Position numbers and translations under genes: made by a program
Origin: Theileria orientalis strain Shintoku
Taxonomy: Eukaryota > Apicomplexa > Aconoidasida > Piroplasmida > Theileriidae
Assembly: GCF_000740895.1 (NCBI RefSeq)
Contig: NC_025262.1
Span: forward strand, 1,604,001 to 1,668,000
DNA: 64,000 nucleotides
Reading direction: 5' to 3'
Shown here: piece after piece, positions 18,359 through 33,187 of the stretch
Numbering within the stretch: the stretch's first letter is position 1
Layout of the letters: each line of letters begins with the position of its first letter
The notes under the pieces: generated by a model
What the model was told of the DNA's origin: nothing
Databases searched by the model: none
The model's input: the letters and a program-made list of their open reading frames with translations, nothing else

Positions 18359-20347
18359 TCAAGTTGGAGCGCAGTATATAGGTATTGACGCTAAGTCAAG
18401 TTGACCACTGTCCACCACATCTGGCTTGTTTATGTATAATCTTAATGACACGCACAGTACCCACTCGTTGTCAATTTTATCATAAACATCAGTACAGCCA
18501 TTAAAATAAATAAATATAAATCTCTCGAATGAAAAGCCGTCAGGGTACTTGGAATTTGATTTGGAACTATCGTAAGTCCAAACATCTTTGTCGTCACGTT
18601 TAATTAAAGTGCAATTGACACCTTCGTTGAACTCGTATAAATGTTCATTGTCCATCTTTTTGACTTTATACTCATTGGAAGTAAGTTCTATAGTCTTTGT
18701 GTTATCGTTAGGATCAACTTTGAACAGTTTGATATTCTTAGGATATTCGTTCTGTTGTAATTCAGTAAGAGTACTTTGAGATGTTCCTGTTTGTTGAGCA
18801 CCTTTATGTTGATTAGGTTGTGATGATGCTGTACCGCCTTGTTGAGAAGTTCCATCAGGACTTGTACGTGTACCTCCACCTTGAGCAGATCCACCTGTTC
18901 TGGTACCGGTTCCAGTCCCACTTTCTTTAGCCTTTTCAGAACTTGTATGTGTGCCACTACTTCCATTAGATTGTGAAGTTGTACCACCGGCTTTAGCAGA
19001 TCCACCGCTACGTTGACTAGCTCCATCTGTATGTGTGCTCCCGCCAGTTCTACTACTTCCATCTGATGTTGATGATCCGATAAGATTGGATTTATTAGTA
19101 CCTCCTCTAGGACTTATATCAGGACTGTGATTGTCTGGAGCTGTAGATGTTGATGACCCACAAGAGCATCCACTGCAATTCAAGCCTGATAACCATCCTT
19201 TTATTTTATCCCAGGTATCTGATGATCCAATAGAAGAAGATTTTTTAGTTGCTGGTTGGTTACCAGGCTGGCCCGCTACGTTCCAAGGCTTACCCTTACC
19301 TTCTTTCCGGAATTGGTCAGTGGTACCAAGAGGCATATAAACTGTAACTGTTTTCTCCCCTTTGCCCTTCCCTTTCAAAACTACTTTTCTAGCATAGCCT
19401 TTTTCATCTTTAGCTTTCCATATTTCAATGTTTTTCTGTTTAACCAGTTTGAAACCATAGTCTTCTTTAGTAGAATAAGTCACTACGTTATTATCTTTTT
19501 TATAATCAAACTGATCGGTAGCCTTGTTATTGTTTTTAATGCAAACTTCAACACCTGTCTTCTTAGTGGTTACACTAGCCTTAGCCTTATCATCGGTACC
19601 ACTGGTAGGACTAGCTCCTGTAGTGGAAGCTGGTGATCCAGCTCCACCACTGCCACCACAGCTTGTTTCCTTACCCCCTCCGGAACTTGAATCGGTGTCG
19701 CTGCCTTCCTTAGTTGGTGATGATCCACTAAGATTTGCTGCTGGAGTAGTTAGTTTAGCACTGTTATCGGTACAACTGGTAGGATTAGGTGGTGATCCAG
19801 CTCCGCCTTGAGTACCAGTTCTAGCAGCTGTACCTCCTCCTGCTGGTGGACTTGAAGGTTGTTGAGAACCAGTTCTAGCAGCTTGAGCGCTACCAGTCTG
19901 ACCATTTCTAGCAGCTTGTGAACCTCCAGACGTTAGACTAGCTCCACCCGCTGGTGGACTACTCGCCGATTGACCGGTTCTAGTAGCTGGAGTAGACGAT
20001 TGCTGAGTACCAGTTCTAGTAGCCGGAGTAGATGATTGTTGAGTACCAGTTTTTGCAGATTGACCGGTACCGGTATCTTCTGGAGACGCAACGCTAGATG
20101 TCTTTCCGTCTTTCTTTGGATCTTCACTCGATCCGGGTGTACCAGTTGAAGCCGTTTTAGGATCTGCAGTTGATGAAGAACCAGCCTTGGCATCTTTACG
20201 AGTTCCCGAACCTTGATAAGATCCACTATTTGTTGAAGCAGGTGCTGGTCCATGGCTTGGACTTGCACCAGCTGATGTATCAGCGGATTCCACTAAATTC
20301 TTGCGATAAATAAATAAAAATAAAAATAAGCATTTGGTATTAAACAT
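18359..20347 (-). CDS. FAINT-domain secreted protein with Ser/Thr/Gly low complexity
   Basis: A 662-aa frame starts at ATG 20347 with a hydrophobic leader (MFNTKCLFLFLFIY). About residues 25-265 are a Ser/Thr/Gly/Ala/Pro-rich region with recurring blocks such as ARTGTQQSSTPA. The first FAINT-like module follows (EIWKAKDE near 306), then a second low-complexity region with a short Cys cluster (CSGCSCGSS, around residue 395), and a C-terminal module (DVWTYDSS near 586) whose SKYPDGFSFE resembles the KYPKLLKY repeats of the gene at 9-11 kb. Low-complexity linkers plus FAINT modules are typical of Theileria subtelomeric secreted proteins (SVSP) and relatives. Whether this is a true SVSP or a divergent paralogue cannot be told from one window. 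Confidence 0.84.
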   Translation of the reverse strand: MFNTKCLFLFLFIYRKNLVESADTSAGASPSHGPAPASTNSGSYQGSGTRKDAKAGSSSTADPKTASTGTPGSSEDPKKDGKTSSVASPEDTGTGQSAKTGTQQSSTPATRTGTQQSSTPATRTGQSASSPPAGGASLTSGGSQAARNGQTGSAQAARTGSQQPSSPPAGGGTAARTGTQGGAGSPPNPTSCTDNSAKLTTPAANLSGSSPTKEGSDTDSSSGGGKETSCGGSGGAGSPASTTGASPTSGTDDKAKASVTTKKTGVEVCIKNNNKATDQFDYKKDNNVVTYSTKEDYGFKLVKQKNIEIWKAKDEKGYARKVVLKGKGKGEKTVTVYMPLGTTDQFRKEGKGKPWNVAGQPGNQPATKKSSSIGSSDTWDKIKGWLSGLNCSGCSCGSSTSTAPDNHSPDISPRGGTNKSNLIGSSTSDGSSRTGGSTHTDGASQRSGGSAKAGGTTSQSNGSSGTHTSSEKAKESGTGTGTRTGGSAQGGGTRTSPDGTSQQGGTASSQPNQHKGAQQTGTSQSTLTELQQNEYPKNIKLFKVDPNDNTKTIELTSNEYKVKKMDNEHLYEFNEGVNCTLIKRDDKDVWTYDSSKSNSKYPDGFSFERFIFIYFNGCTDVYDKIDNEWVLCVSLRLYINKPDVVDSGQLDLASIPIYCAPT

Positions 20348-21014
20348 AAAGCCAACATATAATGATTTATGGCCATTTAACTAGTCACTTATTGTGTAAT
20401 ACTGTACTGTATTTGAGTGAATAATACAATTAATTGGCTATATTTCGTGTATAATAGCTTTAAACATGTTACCGTATGAAACACCCTCATTACGCAAGCC
20501 TAGGGGTTCATGGAGTATAGGTAAAGACAAAAGATGTAACAGGGGGCGAAAGATTAAAAGTTAACTATATAGAGGTTTTAAAAAATATATTTGAGAGTTA
20601 CTCAATGGTATTTATTGACTATGTTATATTCAAATAAATTTTATTGGCTCAAGATTCATATATTCTACCAATAGTTAAACCACGCTATACCTGAATATAT
20701 CAATAGACAAAAATATAAAAATGATTTAAAATTTAAAAACGAAAATATTTAAGAAATACTACATTAATTGGTAAAACAATCTCGGTGTAATATTATCTTA
20801 CAGATAATATGAATTGAGACTTTTCGTGATTAGTATAACAACCTTTTAATGAGACTAATATTTTACATTTTTCAATTAAAAATTGTCATCATTAAAAGTA
20901 TCAGTAGAATTTCTATAATACATCATCAATTCTATTTTACACTTCAAATGGGATCTTTGGCCTTAGTCAAATTCTTCATTTGATGAAAAGAAATGGCAAT
21001 ATATTTTATAAAAC
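20348..21014. other. AT-rich intergenic region between two FAINT genes
   Basis: Nothing coding is seen. The region serves as the 5' flank of the gene starting at 20347 and the 3' flank of the one ending at 21015. It contains short homopolymer A/T runs only. Confidence 0.4.
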
Positions 21015-22508
21015 TCAGTACGGCACTTCAGTCCATATACCATTCAATCTAAGCAAGATTTTCCTTTTGTTGTCGTTCATTACAAGCAGAATGAAGTTTG
21101 TGTTCTGATAAGGATGTGCGCCATCTATAACCACTCTTTTAACATATTCAGTATAATTCCTGGCTTGCCAAATGTTAGTTACGTTAGAACCAGGTCCATT
21201 ATATTTGATAATTCTGTCAAAAAGGAAAGGTCTCTTGGCATCGAATACTCCGAATGTGCCATCAAAGCTATTAACATAACCAAATGTATCAAACACAGAG
21301 TCGACGTTAACTGTGTATAAGTTTAATCTGGATAATTCAACCTGTCTCCATGGACCCACATTCTTAATAAATTTCTTTTTACCACCAGGGAAGTGGAAAA
21401 TGTTAACATCAAACATCCCTGGAAATTTATATGAGAAAAATTCAACCCTGTGAGCATATTCTCTAATATCAGTGGCAGTCCATAAGAACATGTTGCCAAC
21501 CCTCACAGTGTGAAACAAATAGCCTGTCTTTGCTGTATATACATGAGAACGACCTTTTCTTTGATAATCACAGTTAAAGGAATTGAGCTTGGAGTGTACA
21601 TCTAAATCGACTTTATGTCGTTGAGTAAGTTGATTCATTACAGCAGGATCAATATTATAAGGTATATCCACCATTTCGACCGGTTCTTCATCATTTCGAG
21701 GTAGTTTAACAGATCTCACAGTAGGTAGTCTGAAACTCTTTAGCTCCGGCTTGGGGAATTCTAGTCTACAATAGGGGTTTGCATTTTCATCTTTGAGAAT
21801 GTAAGCTTTATTTGGGTATTGCCCGTGCTGATATCTCCATACGGTATAACTACCCTTTGTAACCAAAATAAACCTATAAGGCTCAAATGCTGTAAATATT
21901 TCGACACCATTAGGTAACTGTTCGTAATGAACAATATGGTTCGTGACTTTATCACTTAAATTGAGGACCACGAGATTAGTTGATATATGTTCTTCATCAT
22001 CAGAGTCAGATTCTGTGTGAGGAATGGCTAAGTCAATTTCAGTAGCTTTAGAATCTGTTGTAACACCCTTAAAGTAAGTTTCCTTGTCTTGATCTTTGGG
22101 GATGGTAGTAATGTAATCTACAATAAATGTCTTTTCTCCATTTGCATCTCTTTTAATTATTACTCTACTACCATACTGACCTCCAAAATCTTTGGATTCC
22201 CAAAGAACTGTAGTACCTTTCAAAACCTTCTCTATTGCGAATCCCTCCTTAGTTTCGAAGGTGTGGCTGTCCTCTGACGAGTCATATTGGTATCTAATTT
22301 GATTAGATTCCTTTTGATCATTTATGTCAAATGTAATTGGAGTAACCTTAGGTTTTGATTGTTCTCCAGAGCTTTCTTCAGCTGGATGGGTTGATGATGT
22401 CCCCTTAGTATCTTCTAGTTTAATTGTTGTATCATCATCATCAGCATAACACCCCTTAAATCCCAATAGACATAGGAATAAAGCAAAGTATATATTGCGA
22501 GTATTCAT
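21015..22508 (-). CDS. FAINT-domain secreted protein, four modules
   Basis: A 497-aa frame starts at ATG 22508 with signal peptide MNTRNIYFALFLCLLGFKG. After a short acidic/Ser linker come four FAINT-like modules with Trp cores VLWES near 99, TVWRY near 220, FLWTA near 339 and NIWQA near 444. The linkers are short, making this the most compact member of the cluster. There is no anchor or long repeat. A 14-bp perfect palindrome (22576-22589) lies about 70-80 bp upstream of the ATG and could be part of the promoter. Confidence 0.86.
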   Translation of the reverse strand: MNTRNIYFALFLCLLGFKGCYADDDDTTIKLEDTKGTSSTHPAEESSGEQSKPKVTPITFDINDQKESNQIRYQYDSSEDSHTFETKEGFAIEKVLKGTTVLWESKDFGGQYGSRVIIKRDANGEKTFIVDYITTIPKDQDKETYFKGVTTDSKATEIDLAIPHTESDSDDEEHISTNLVVLNLSDKVTNHIVHYEQLPNGVEIFTAFEPYRFILVTKGSYTVWRYQHGQYPNKAYILKDENANPYCRLEFPKPELKSFRLPTVRSVKLPRNDEEPVEMVDIPYNIDPAVMNQLTQRHKVDLDVHSKLNSFNCDYQRKGRSHVYTAKTGYLFHTVRVGNMFLWTATDIREYAHRVEFFSYKFPGMFDVNIFHFPGGKKKFIKNVGPWRQVELSRLNLYTVNVDSVFDTFGYVNSFDGTFGVFDAKRPFLFDRIIKYNGPGSNVTNIWQARNYTEYVKRVVIDGAHPYQNTNFILLVMNDNKRKILLRLNGIWTEVPY

Positions 22509-24100
22509 CTATATATATATATGGAATTTTAAAGATTTCAGCGTAAAGCTTCTCATATAGAATCTTTCGCCCATGGGGATAATTATCCCTATACTTATTT
22601 CTGTCCATTTCAGTTGTCTCGACAAAACCACTTCAAACTTACCATTAATCTGTATTGTTTGAACACTGTTATGTGTAACTATATAAACAATGTACTCGAT
22701 CAAATTTATATCTTAAATCATTACTGCTAACAAATTAACCAACATTTGTTCTATCTAATGTGTATTATTAATTTAAAATTAAATTAAACTTATCAAATTC
22801 AGCTTTTGACTATCTATAAACCACTCAAATTGAAACAACGTCCACCCCTTATTTTAATATTGACAATCATCTTACCTATGCTATTTTAAATTATTCAAAA
22901 TTTTTGATTAGTTTATAAAATTATATTAAAAATATATTGCTTCATTGTTGTATTGAATCTACATCTATGCTAAATCTGTTTCGGAACTTTTTTTAATTGA
23001 CTATACATTTTAACAATTTTAACTGTGGCTCCTTAAAGCGATATACCGCTGGGGTCGGCTCAGAACAATGGCCACAGTAATTATTGCCTTTTACTAGATT
23101 GATATGTGCATGTTTTTTGCCCATATTCTCTCAATACACACTACTTAATAACGTTAAGTGTGTTATAGAGTTTTGTTTTGTCTATGTGTATATTATCGAC
23201 GCAACCTAACTAGACTATTGAGCGCTTATATTTCAAAGTGTTGTTAGAATCCAATGTTAGCCTCATTAAATATTAACGCTTGACGATATTAGAATATAAC
23301 GAACTGTATAAAACTTGTTTACCAATTAAATAAAATTTGTACGTTCCCGACAAATAAGATATAACTAGTTAAGTATTGTATATATTATGTTGTAATATAA
23401 AATTAGAATCTATATAATTTGATAAAATAATAGAATTTAAAGTTTTTGTTAAAATTAAGAATACATGGTTATAGCCCTAACCCATTTGTAATTAAAATAC
23501 CAAAAAGACTATATTTATGGATTAAAAAAACTATATAATATTGTTTTTGAAATATTTAATTTTATAATATATCAAAAACTATTTAATAAATAAAGAATTG
23601 TATCGGTAAATTCTATAGATAAAAATATCCATTTGTATCTTCTAAAATTTTCACATATCACATGAAATACTATTTTAAAATTTGTACAATAATTTTTTCA
23701 TAAATAAAGTAAATAAAATGCTTTAATTTTTACACATCGACTGTCACACCCAACATTATAATGGCCTAATTTGTGTAAAAGTACAATTTCTCGAGCAGAT
23801 ATTTACAATTTTTCCATGTAAATAATCTGTAATGATATTTTATATCATGAATTTCTTTTTATAATCTTTGAATGTGACTTTATTTATAAGAATTTTAATA
23901 TATTTTGAAAAATGGTATGACCCTAACAAAAAGCTTATATAATCGAATAATTATACACATTTAAATACAAACTCCAAATATTAAATAAATATGAAGTTTA
24001 TTGGCCGATTAATAAAAAAAATTATGTTTATTAAACATGTATTAGATGATCTTGGAAGATTAGAATAAATTGTTTTTTAAATATTACACACTTCTAATCC
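22509..24100. other. 1.6-kb AT-rich intergenic region
   Basis: This is the longest gene-free stretch in the window. Several short frames exist but all are A/T-driven and carry no coding signature. Near the left end is the palindrome GGGATAATTATCCC (22576-22589). I find no remnant of a FAINT module or RNA gene by eye; a decayed gene is possible but not supported. Confidence 0.45.
22576..22589. promoter_or_regulatory. Palindromic candidate cis-element upstream of FAINT gene
   Basis: GGGATAATTATCCC is a perfect 14-bp palindrome 68-81 bp upstream of the ATG at 22508. Its left part, in the context ATGGGGATAATTA (22573-22585), is repeated exactly at 11969-11981 upstream of another FAINT gene. A regulatory role is inference. 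Confidence 0.3.
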
Positions 24101-25711
24101 TTACTTATTCCCCAACGATATATAATATTTCATTTCCATCTTCAGACAGTCGTACAGTGAAAGGAAAGTCGTATTCAAATATTTTTTTTTAACACCAGTT
24201 GTCTTTTCTTTATTCACATTATTAAATGGAAAAGTATGCGAAAATTTATTAGTATTAGTTGGGTCTCCCGTTTTAATCAACTCATCCAACAAGTTAAAGT
24301 GATTATATGTGATACAACTCTGAACATCATATTTTTCGGCCTCAACTAGAATTTGTTGATAGAAAATAAACTGATAGTAATGATACCAGTACTGTTGATT
24401 CAATATTGTATCACAATAATAACACACATAATTGGTATCTCTGTCCCTAAGAAGTATTTCTATGTAATATGCGTTCATTTGTTTCATAAATATTATTTTA
24501 TAGTCGTCTGATTTAACAGGGTAGAGTTTGTTGCCTCTGAACGTTATTTCATTAATATATCTTTTTTTCTTAGGAATAATGGTTAAAATACGGTACGATG
24601 ATAATCTGTTCTTTATAAAGTGATAATCTTTTGGATCTATTTCAGCAATGTCCAAACGTGTTATCCCAGGGTATAACCCATGGCTGTCAATACTTGAAGT
24701 AGCTAGACCAACGGCTGCCTTACCAGATTCTTGATCCGTATTTCCGTCAGAATTACTTGGGAGATTACTTTTAGTATTGGTTGCTAAACCACTTTGGTCG
24801 CTATCTTCTGAATTTGCTTTTGACTCCGTGAAACCAATGTCACTAAGCGTTTCTTCAAAGTCGGTTTGCTCGCATTGGTTCCATTTATTATTCTCTTGAT
24901 TATACTTAAAATGTAGACTCGATCCCCTCGCTAGTGTCAACCTCATCAGTTTAATTTGATAAAGATCACGATACACTTCAACCTTTTTACACGGCTGAAG
25001 TTGAGAATCACTATCTTCCTTGGATGACCATACAGTGACACGTTTATCAGTAACCATTAAAAACCTTTCACAGTCATTAGGCTCATATTTTTCATATTTA
25101 AGCGTGGTTCTTCCCCTAATGTTACACAATCTGATGTTCTTCGATGAGTACTTGAAGTACCATTTGTCGAAAATATCTTCAATACTCAATTTTGTACCCC
25201 AAATTTCCTTTTCATATTCATTGTATCTGCCAAATTCCCTGTTTAACGCAATTATGAACGGCGTTATTCCCATGTAAGTTGACTTTTGGGGAATACTCTC
25301 TACACCTGAAGTACCTGGATTGGAGGTCTCCGTTGGATCGTATACGAGGTTGGTGAAGTACTTATATTCGTCATACGATGTGTGCAACACGATGAAAATC
25401 TTATCACTACTTGTGGAAAATGTTAAAAAATTTAAACATCGAGAATGTGTAGTTATCTCCCATAGTGTGTGCCCATTGATAGTTATTAATTTTATTACAT
25501 TATTAATTATTGGAGCTATTATACGAACTTCTGGATAATCTGGAAATGTTGAAATGTGAAATTTCGTTGTATCAATGTTTTTTATATCAGCTTCAACGTA
25601 TTCCACCTTTTCATCTCGTGATTTTTCGGTGGGATTTGAGTAGACAGGGTAACTTAAATAATTAAATACATAAACTAATATAAATGAATGGAAAACTTTA
25701 ACTTTTTTCAT
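24101..25711 (-). CDS. Divergent FAINT-like secreted protein
   Basis: A 536-aa frame starts at ATG 25711 with signal peptide MKKVKVFHSFILVYVFNYLS. Module-like units are weaker than in its neighbours. VIKLITINGHTLWEIT near residue 80 and DKRVTVWSSKEDSD near 224 fit the FAINT Trp core; RYINEITFRGNKLYPVK near 390 is a third degenerate unit. The remainder is Tyr/Asn-rich. Position, orientation, leader and AT-rich codons match the FAINT cluster. I consider it a decayed or fast-evolving FAINT protein, but an unrelated secreted protein cannot be excluded. Confidence 0.7.
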   Translation of the reverse strand: MKKVKVFHSFILVYVFNYLSYPVYSNPTEKSRDEKVEYVEADIKNIDTTKFHISTFPDYPEVRIIAPIINNVIKLITINGHTLWEITTHSRCLNFLTFSTSSDKIFIVLHTSYDEYKYFTNLVYDPTETSNPGTSGVESIPQKSTYMGITPFIIALNREFGRYNEYEKEIWGTKLSIEDIFDKWYFKYSSKNIRLCNIRGRTTLKYEKYEPNDCERFLMVTDKRVTVWSSKEDSDSQLQPCKKVEVYRDLYQIKLMRLTLARGSSLHFKYNQENNKWNQCEQTDFEETLSDIGFTESKANSEDSDQSGLATNTKSNLPSNSDGNTDQESGKAAVGLATSSIDSHGLYPGITRLDIAEIDPKDYHFIKNRLSSYRILTIIPKKKRYINEITFRGNKLYPVKSDDYKIIFMKQMNAYYIEILLRDRDTNYVCYYCDTILNQQYWYHYYQFIFYQQILVEAEKYDVQSCITYNHFNLLDELIKTGDPTNTNKFSHTFPFNNVNKEKTTGVKKKYLNTTFLSLYDCLKMEMKYYISLGNK

Positions 25712-25861
25712 TTTTTTATAGTATTAATATAAAAACTGTTTTTTGACAAACAAGAGTCGTTATGTGTAACCTCTGGAATGGAAAAGGTGACAGACAATGG
25801 AAGAGTATACAATAATGAAACATAAACAGACTCTGTCAAAATAGGTAATAAATATACGATA

Positions 25862-28800
25862 TTATTTACTCGTTATCACCATGCCGTCTACATTTGGTAT
25901 TGTGTGATTAAAACTGTCTGCCATACTCAACGGGACAGTCTTGTGATCAGAAGCGGGCATGGTGTGAACAACGTGAATTACCTCGCTTTGATTTTTATAG
26001 TCAGTGTTTTCAGTATCGCCACTACTACCAGGTTTCAGAGCTTTGTTACTGTTAGTGTGATTGACGCTATTGTTGGCGTTAACGTTAGTGGTAGCTGAAT
26101 CATTGGTTCCATTTGCCCCGGGCTTTGATCCTTCGGGAACTGGATTGGTGTATGATAGAGGAGGAACCAGTTCACGTACAAATTCTCTGACATACCAGTT
26201 CTTTTCATTGACACTTTCAGCCTGACCTTGGTGCTTAGGCTCGAGATTAGTGTCCTTTTCTCTAGTGTTTGGTGTCGGCTCGCTGGCCGGAACATTACTG
26301 AAGTGGTATTTGTACAAATGGACCCTTACGTACTTGGGCTTTCCGTACCCAAAAGGGTTGGATGAAATTAAGCTGTTAAAATCTTCTGATCCCATCAGAA
26401 GTCGTTTGATTATATCGAAGAGGTACTTGTCGTTGGGTCTCACTAGGGTAACGGGAGCAGTGCTATTATTAGTGTCGTCTGTTGGAGTCGTAGTCGCAGT
26501 GTAGGTGGTGCCGTGAGATGGTTTAGGTGTTTTGTTGTTAGTATCTGGTAGGAGATCGTTGTTTTCATCGGTATCACCATTGGAATCATAATCCTCGTTG
26601 CTAGGATTCTCATCCCCTTCTTTCTCCTCTGGTGTGTCAGTTGTATTCCTGCTATCACTTAAAGAGGACCCAGTAGAAAGTTTTGTTCCCTTACGACTAT
26701 TCTCAGGATTGGTGTCATCAGTACCCAAGTTCGCATAGTAGTTGGTATTGAAACTGACAACGAGCTGCTGATCTAACGCATAGTCATAAAAGGGAACTAG
26801 AAATGGGAAACTGTCCAACTTGGATGGCTTTCTTTTAAAGAAAAATTCATCCCAGTGGGTGTGACTGGTGACCTGTTGTTCATTTGTTCCCTCGAATACG
26901 ATCTCTAGCCTCTCCTTGCCCACTGGAAAGACGCTTTTATAGTTGCTAATGCTGAAGAAGCTGTTTATGCTGGTGGTGTTAGTGGCAAGAGTCCTGTTAC
27001 TGCCATAGACAGTAGTGTCGTGTAGTAGCTCACCCTTAACGAGTTGGCCGTCAGCCTTGGAAAGTGTTAACCCCTGGTTACTATGGGTTACACTACCCTT
27101 GGAATAGTTGCTACCCCTCAACACGTCCCTGAAAGAGGAATCAAATATCCTGGTGTTGTATAGTAATAGGTGCACCAAAACAAACGACTGAATTATCATC
27201 TTGGCCAGGTATGCCAAATTGTCAATCTTTTTCGAGAGGCTGAGCTGAAGCTCAATCAGTCCAATCCATAGCAGAAAACTCCAGGTGTTAGGGCCGTTTT
27301 TGAGCATTTCGAAGATCAGCAAAGCCTGCAAGAAGAACAGAGTGTACTGGCCCTGGAGGAAAGTTATCTTAGTCTTAACCGCTTCACAGTGCGATTTCAA
27401 TAAAACGCAGAACAGAAACAAAACTAAGGCCTTGATTCCCCTGTAGTTACGGAACAGAAACAACAGAAGAGTCATGGTGAAGATTACAGTCAAGTAGAAC
27501 AGCAGCAACACGTCCTTTAGGACTTTTTTAAAACACTCAGAGAACAAATTTCCTGAACCTTTATCGTCAAAGTTCATAAATTCGCGAATGTATTCTCGGT
27601 GCCTCGAATAATTTAGGTTGCTCATAATTCGGTTGAAGTAGACGCTGCCGAACCCATGGTTATCATCTGCAGTCTCGCTGTACCCACTGCTGTTGCCGTA
27701 GGTGGCGTTTACAGTGTTGGCATAGCCGCTGCTGTTCGAGTATCCATTGTTTACAGAGTTGTTGTAGCCAGCATTTACAGGGTCGTTGAACCCGTTGTTC
27801 ACTGCGTTATAAGAGTCGCCAACGCCAGAGGACTTGCCGCCATCATACCCGTTCTCCAAATCTCCCACTCTACCCTCGTATGTATTATCAAACGTGTTTT
27901 CCTCCTGGTCCTTGTTTTCGAACATGTTGTCCACCAGGTCCACTGACACCTTCCTCATCAACTGATCGGTTTTGCAGAACGGATTATATTTCCAGTTAGA
28001 GAAGCGGTACAGAAACTGATCGTCGAGGCAGAACAGGCTGCACAGCATCAGCAGAATGTAAAATGGCCCGAAATTGCCCAGTAAACTGAACACCAAAGCG
28101 TAAACCAGAGTGCTCATTCCACCAAACAATCTGCAACTTCTGTAAGGTGTAACTAGGAAAACTGACAGGACCACTTCGAAAAAAATCAATAAGCTTGTCA
28201 AAACTACGTTGAAGAACTTGTAGTTTGCCACCAGACCCACCAAGTAATAGTTGAAAAAGGTGGGCAGGGGAATCGACATCAGTATGTGTTGTATGTTCAC
28301 CTTCTTGAGTAAGAACACCTTGTATACTCCAGACAAGAGGATCACCCTGTATGTCAGGAATCTGAAACTCCATTTAACCAAACTGGGAACTTCGAACGTC
28401 TGCTTATCAAAAAACTTAAAAGGAGTGAAAATGAAGATGGATAGAAACCCAACCTCCAACAACAGCAGATCAGAGGCTGTTTTTGGAAGCGTTCTAAAGA
28501 GCGCGACTAATGACAACTTTAACGCCCATAGAAACAGAAAGGAATACATGCAGTTGAACCCCGTCAGGAACATAAGAAAAGAACTGACGGTTCCGATTAA
28601 TGGCAGCAATCTGAGGGTGAAATCTGATATTGGCATGATGAGATACAAGCTTGGAAACTCCGACAGAGCCTCGTAAAAGGTTTTATTGTTCAGGCTGTTT
28701 AATAGCGTGCCTGTGTTTGAATTGTAGATTCCATGTGAACCGAATAGTCCAAGGATCTGATTCAAGTTTGACAAAAATGAAAAAAAGTAGACCAGCGACA

Positions 28801-28981
28801 ACAAACGACAAAAAAAGTTTGCCGATATTTCGTAAGTGTCGTATTTAGGCCTGAATTGACTTTTTTCATCATTTTCAAGTATAATAAAATTCTCGTTGAT
28901 CTCAAATTCTCCGCTCCTGGGTGTGTAAGTAACACTGGTCATTTGAGATTCGTCGTCCCCCGAGAAGACGCATTCCTCCAT
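25862..28981 (-). CDS. Lipase maturation factor (LMF)-like membrane protein
   Basis: The 1039-aa protein starts at ATG 28981. About residues 50-340 contain multiple membrane helices with LMF-family landmarks: SNLNQILGLFGSHGI, then DLLLLEVGFLSIFIFTPF, then VKWSFRFLTYRVILLSGVYK. More helices follow (about 480-620), after an Asn/Gly-rich insert of NNGYSNSSGYANT type. The C-terminal domain keeps the family signature YGKPKYVRVHLYKYHFSNV (near 890) and YVREFVRELVPPLSY, split by an acidic Ser/Thr linker. In animals LMF1 is an ER protein needed for folding of secreted dimeric lipases; the substrate in a parasite is unknown. Length exceeds typical LMFs because of low-complexity inserts. It lies divergent to thioredoxin reductase across 1.1 kb. 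Confidence 0.82.
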   Translation of the reverse strand: MEECVFSGDDESQMTSVTYTPRSGEFEINENFIILENDEKSQFRPKYDTYEISANFFCRLLSLVYFFSFLSNLNQILGLFGSHGIYNSNTGTLLNSLNNKTFYEALSEFPSLYLIMPISDFTLRLLPLIGTVSSFLMFLTGFNCMYSFLFLWALKLSLVALFRTLPKTASDLLLLEVGFLSIFIFTPFKFFDKQTFEVPSLVKWSFRFLTYRVILLSGVYKVFLLKKVNIQHILMSIPLPTFFNYYLVGLVANYKFFNVVLTSLLIFFEVVLSVFLVTPYRSCRLFGGMSTLVYALVFSLLGNFGPFYILLMLCSLFCLDDQFLYRFSNWKYNPFCKTDQLMRKVSVDLVDNMFENKDQEENTFDNTYEGRVGDLENGYDGGKSSGVGDSYNAVNNGFNDPVNAGYNNSVNNGYSNSSGYANTVNATYGNSSGYSETADDNHGFGSVYFNRIMSNLNYSRHREYIREFMNFDDKGSGNLFSECFKKVLKDVLLLFYLTVIFTMTLLLFLFRNYRGIKALVLFLFCVLLKSHCEAVKTKITFLQGQYTLFFLQALLIFEMLKNGPNTWSFLLWIGLIELQLSLSKKIDNLAYLAKMIIQSFVLVHLLLYNTRIFDSSFRDVLRGSNYSKGSVTHSNQGLTLSKADGQLVKGELLHDTTVYGSNRTLATNTTSINSFFSISNYKSVFPVGKERLEIVFEGTNEQQVTSHTHWDEFFFKRKPSKLDSFPFLVPFYDYALDQQLVVSFNTNYYANLGTDDTNPENSRKGTKLSTGSSLSDSRNTTDTPEEKEGDENPSNEDYDSNGDTDENNDLLPDTNNKTPKPSHGTTYTATTTPTDDTNNSTAPVTLVRPNDKYLFDIIKRLLMGSEDFNSLISSNPFGYGKPKYVRVHLYKYHFSNVPASEPTPNTREKDTNLEPKHQGQAESVNEKNWYVREFVRELVPPLSYTNPVPEGSKPGANGTNDSATTNVNANNSVNHTNSNKALKPGSSGDTENTDYKNQSEVIHVVHTMPASDHKTVPLSMADSFNHTIPNVDGMVITSK

Positions 28982-33187
<4,206 letters not shown>

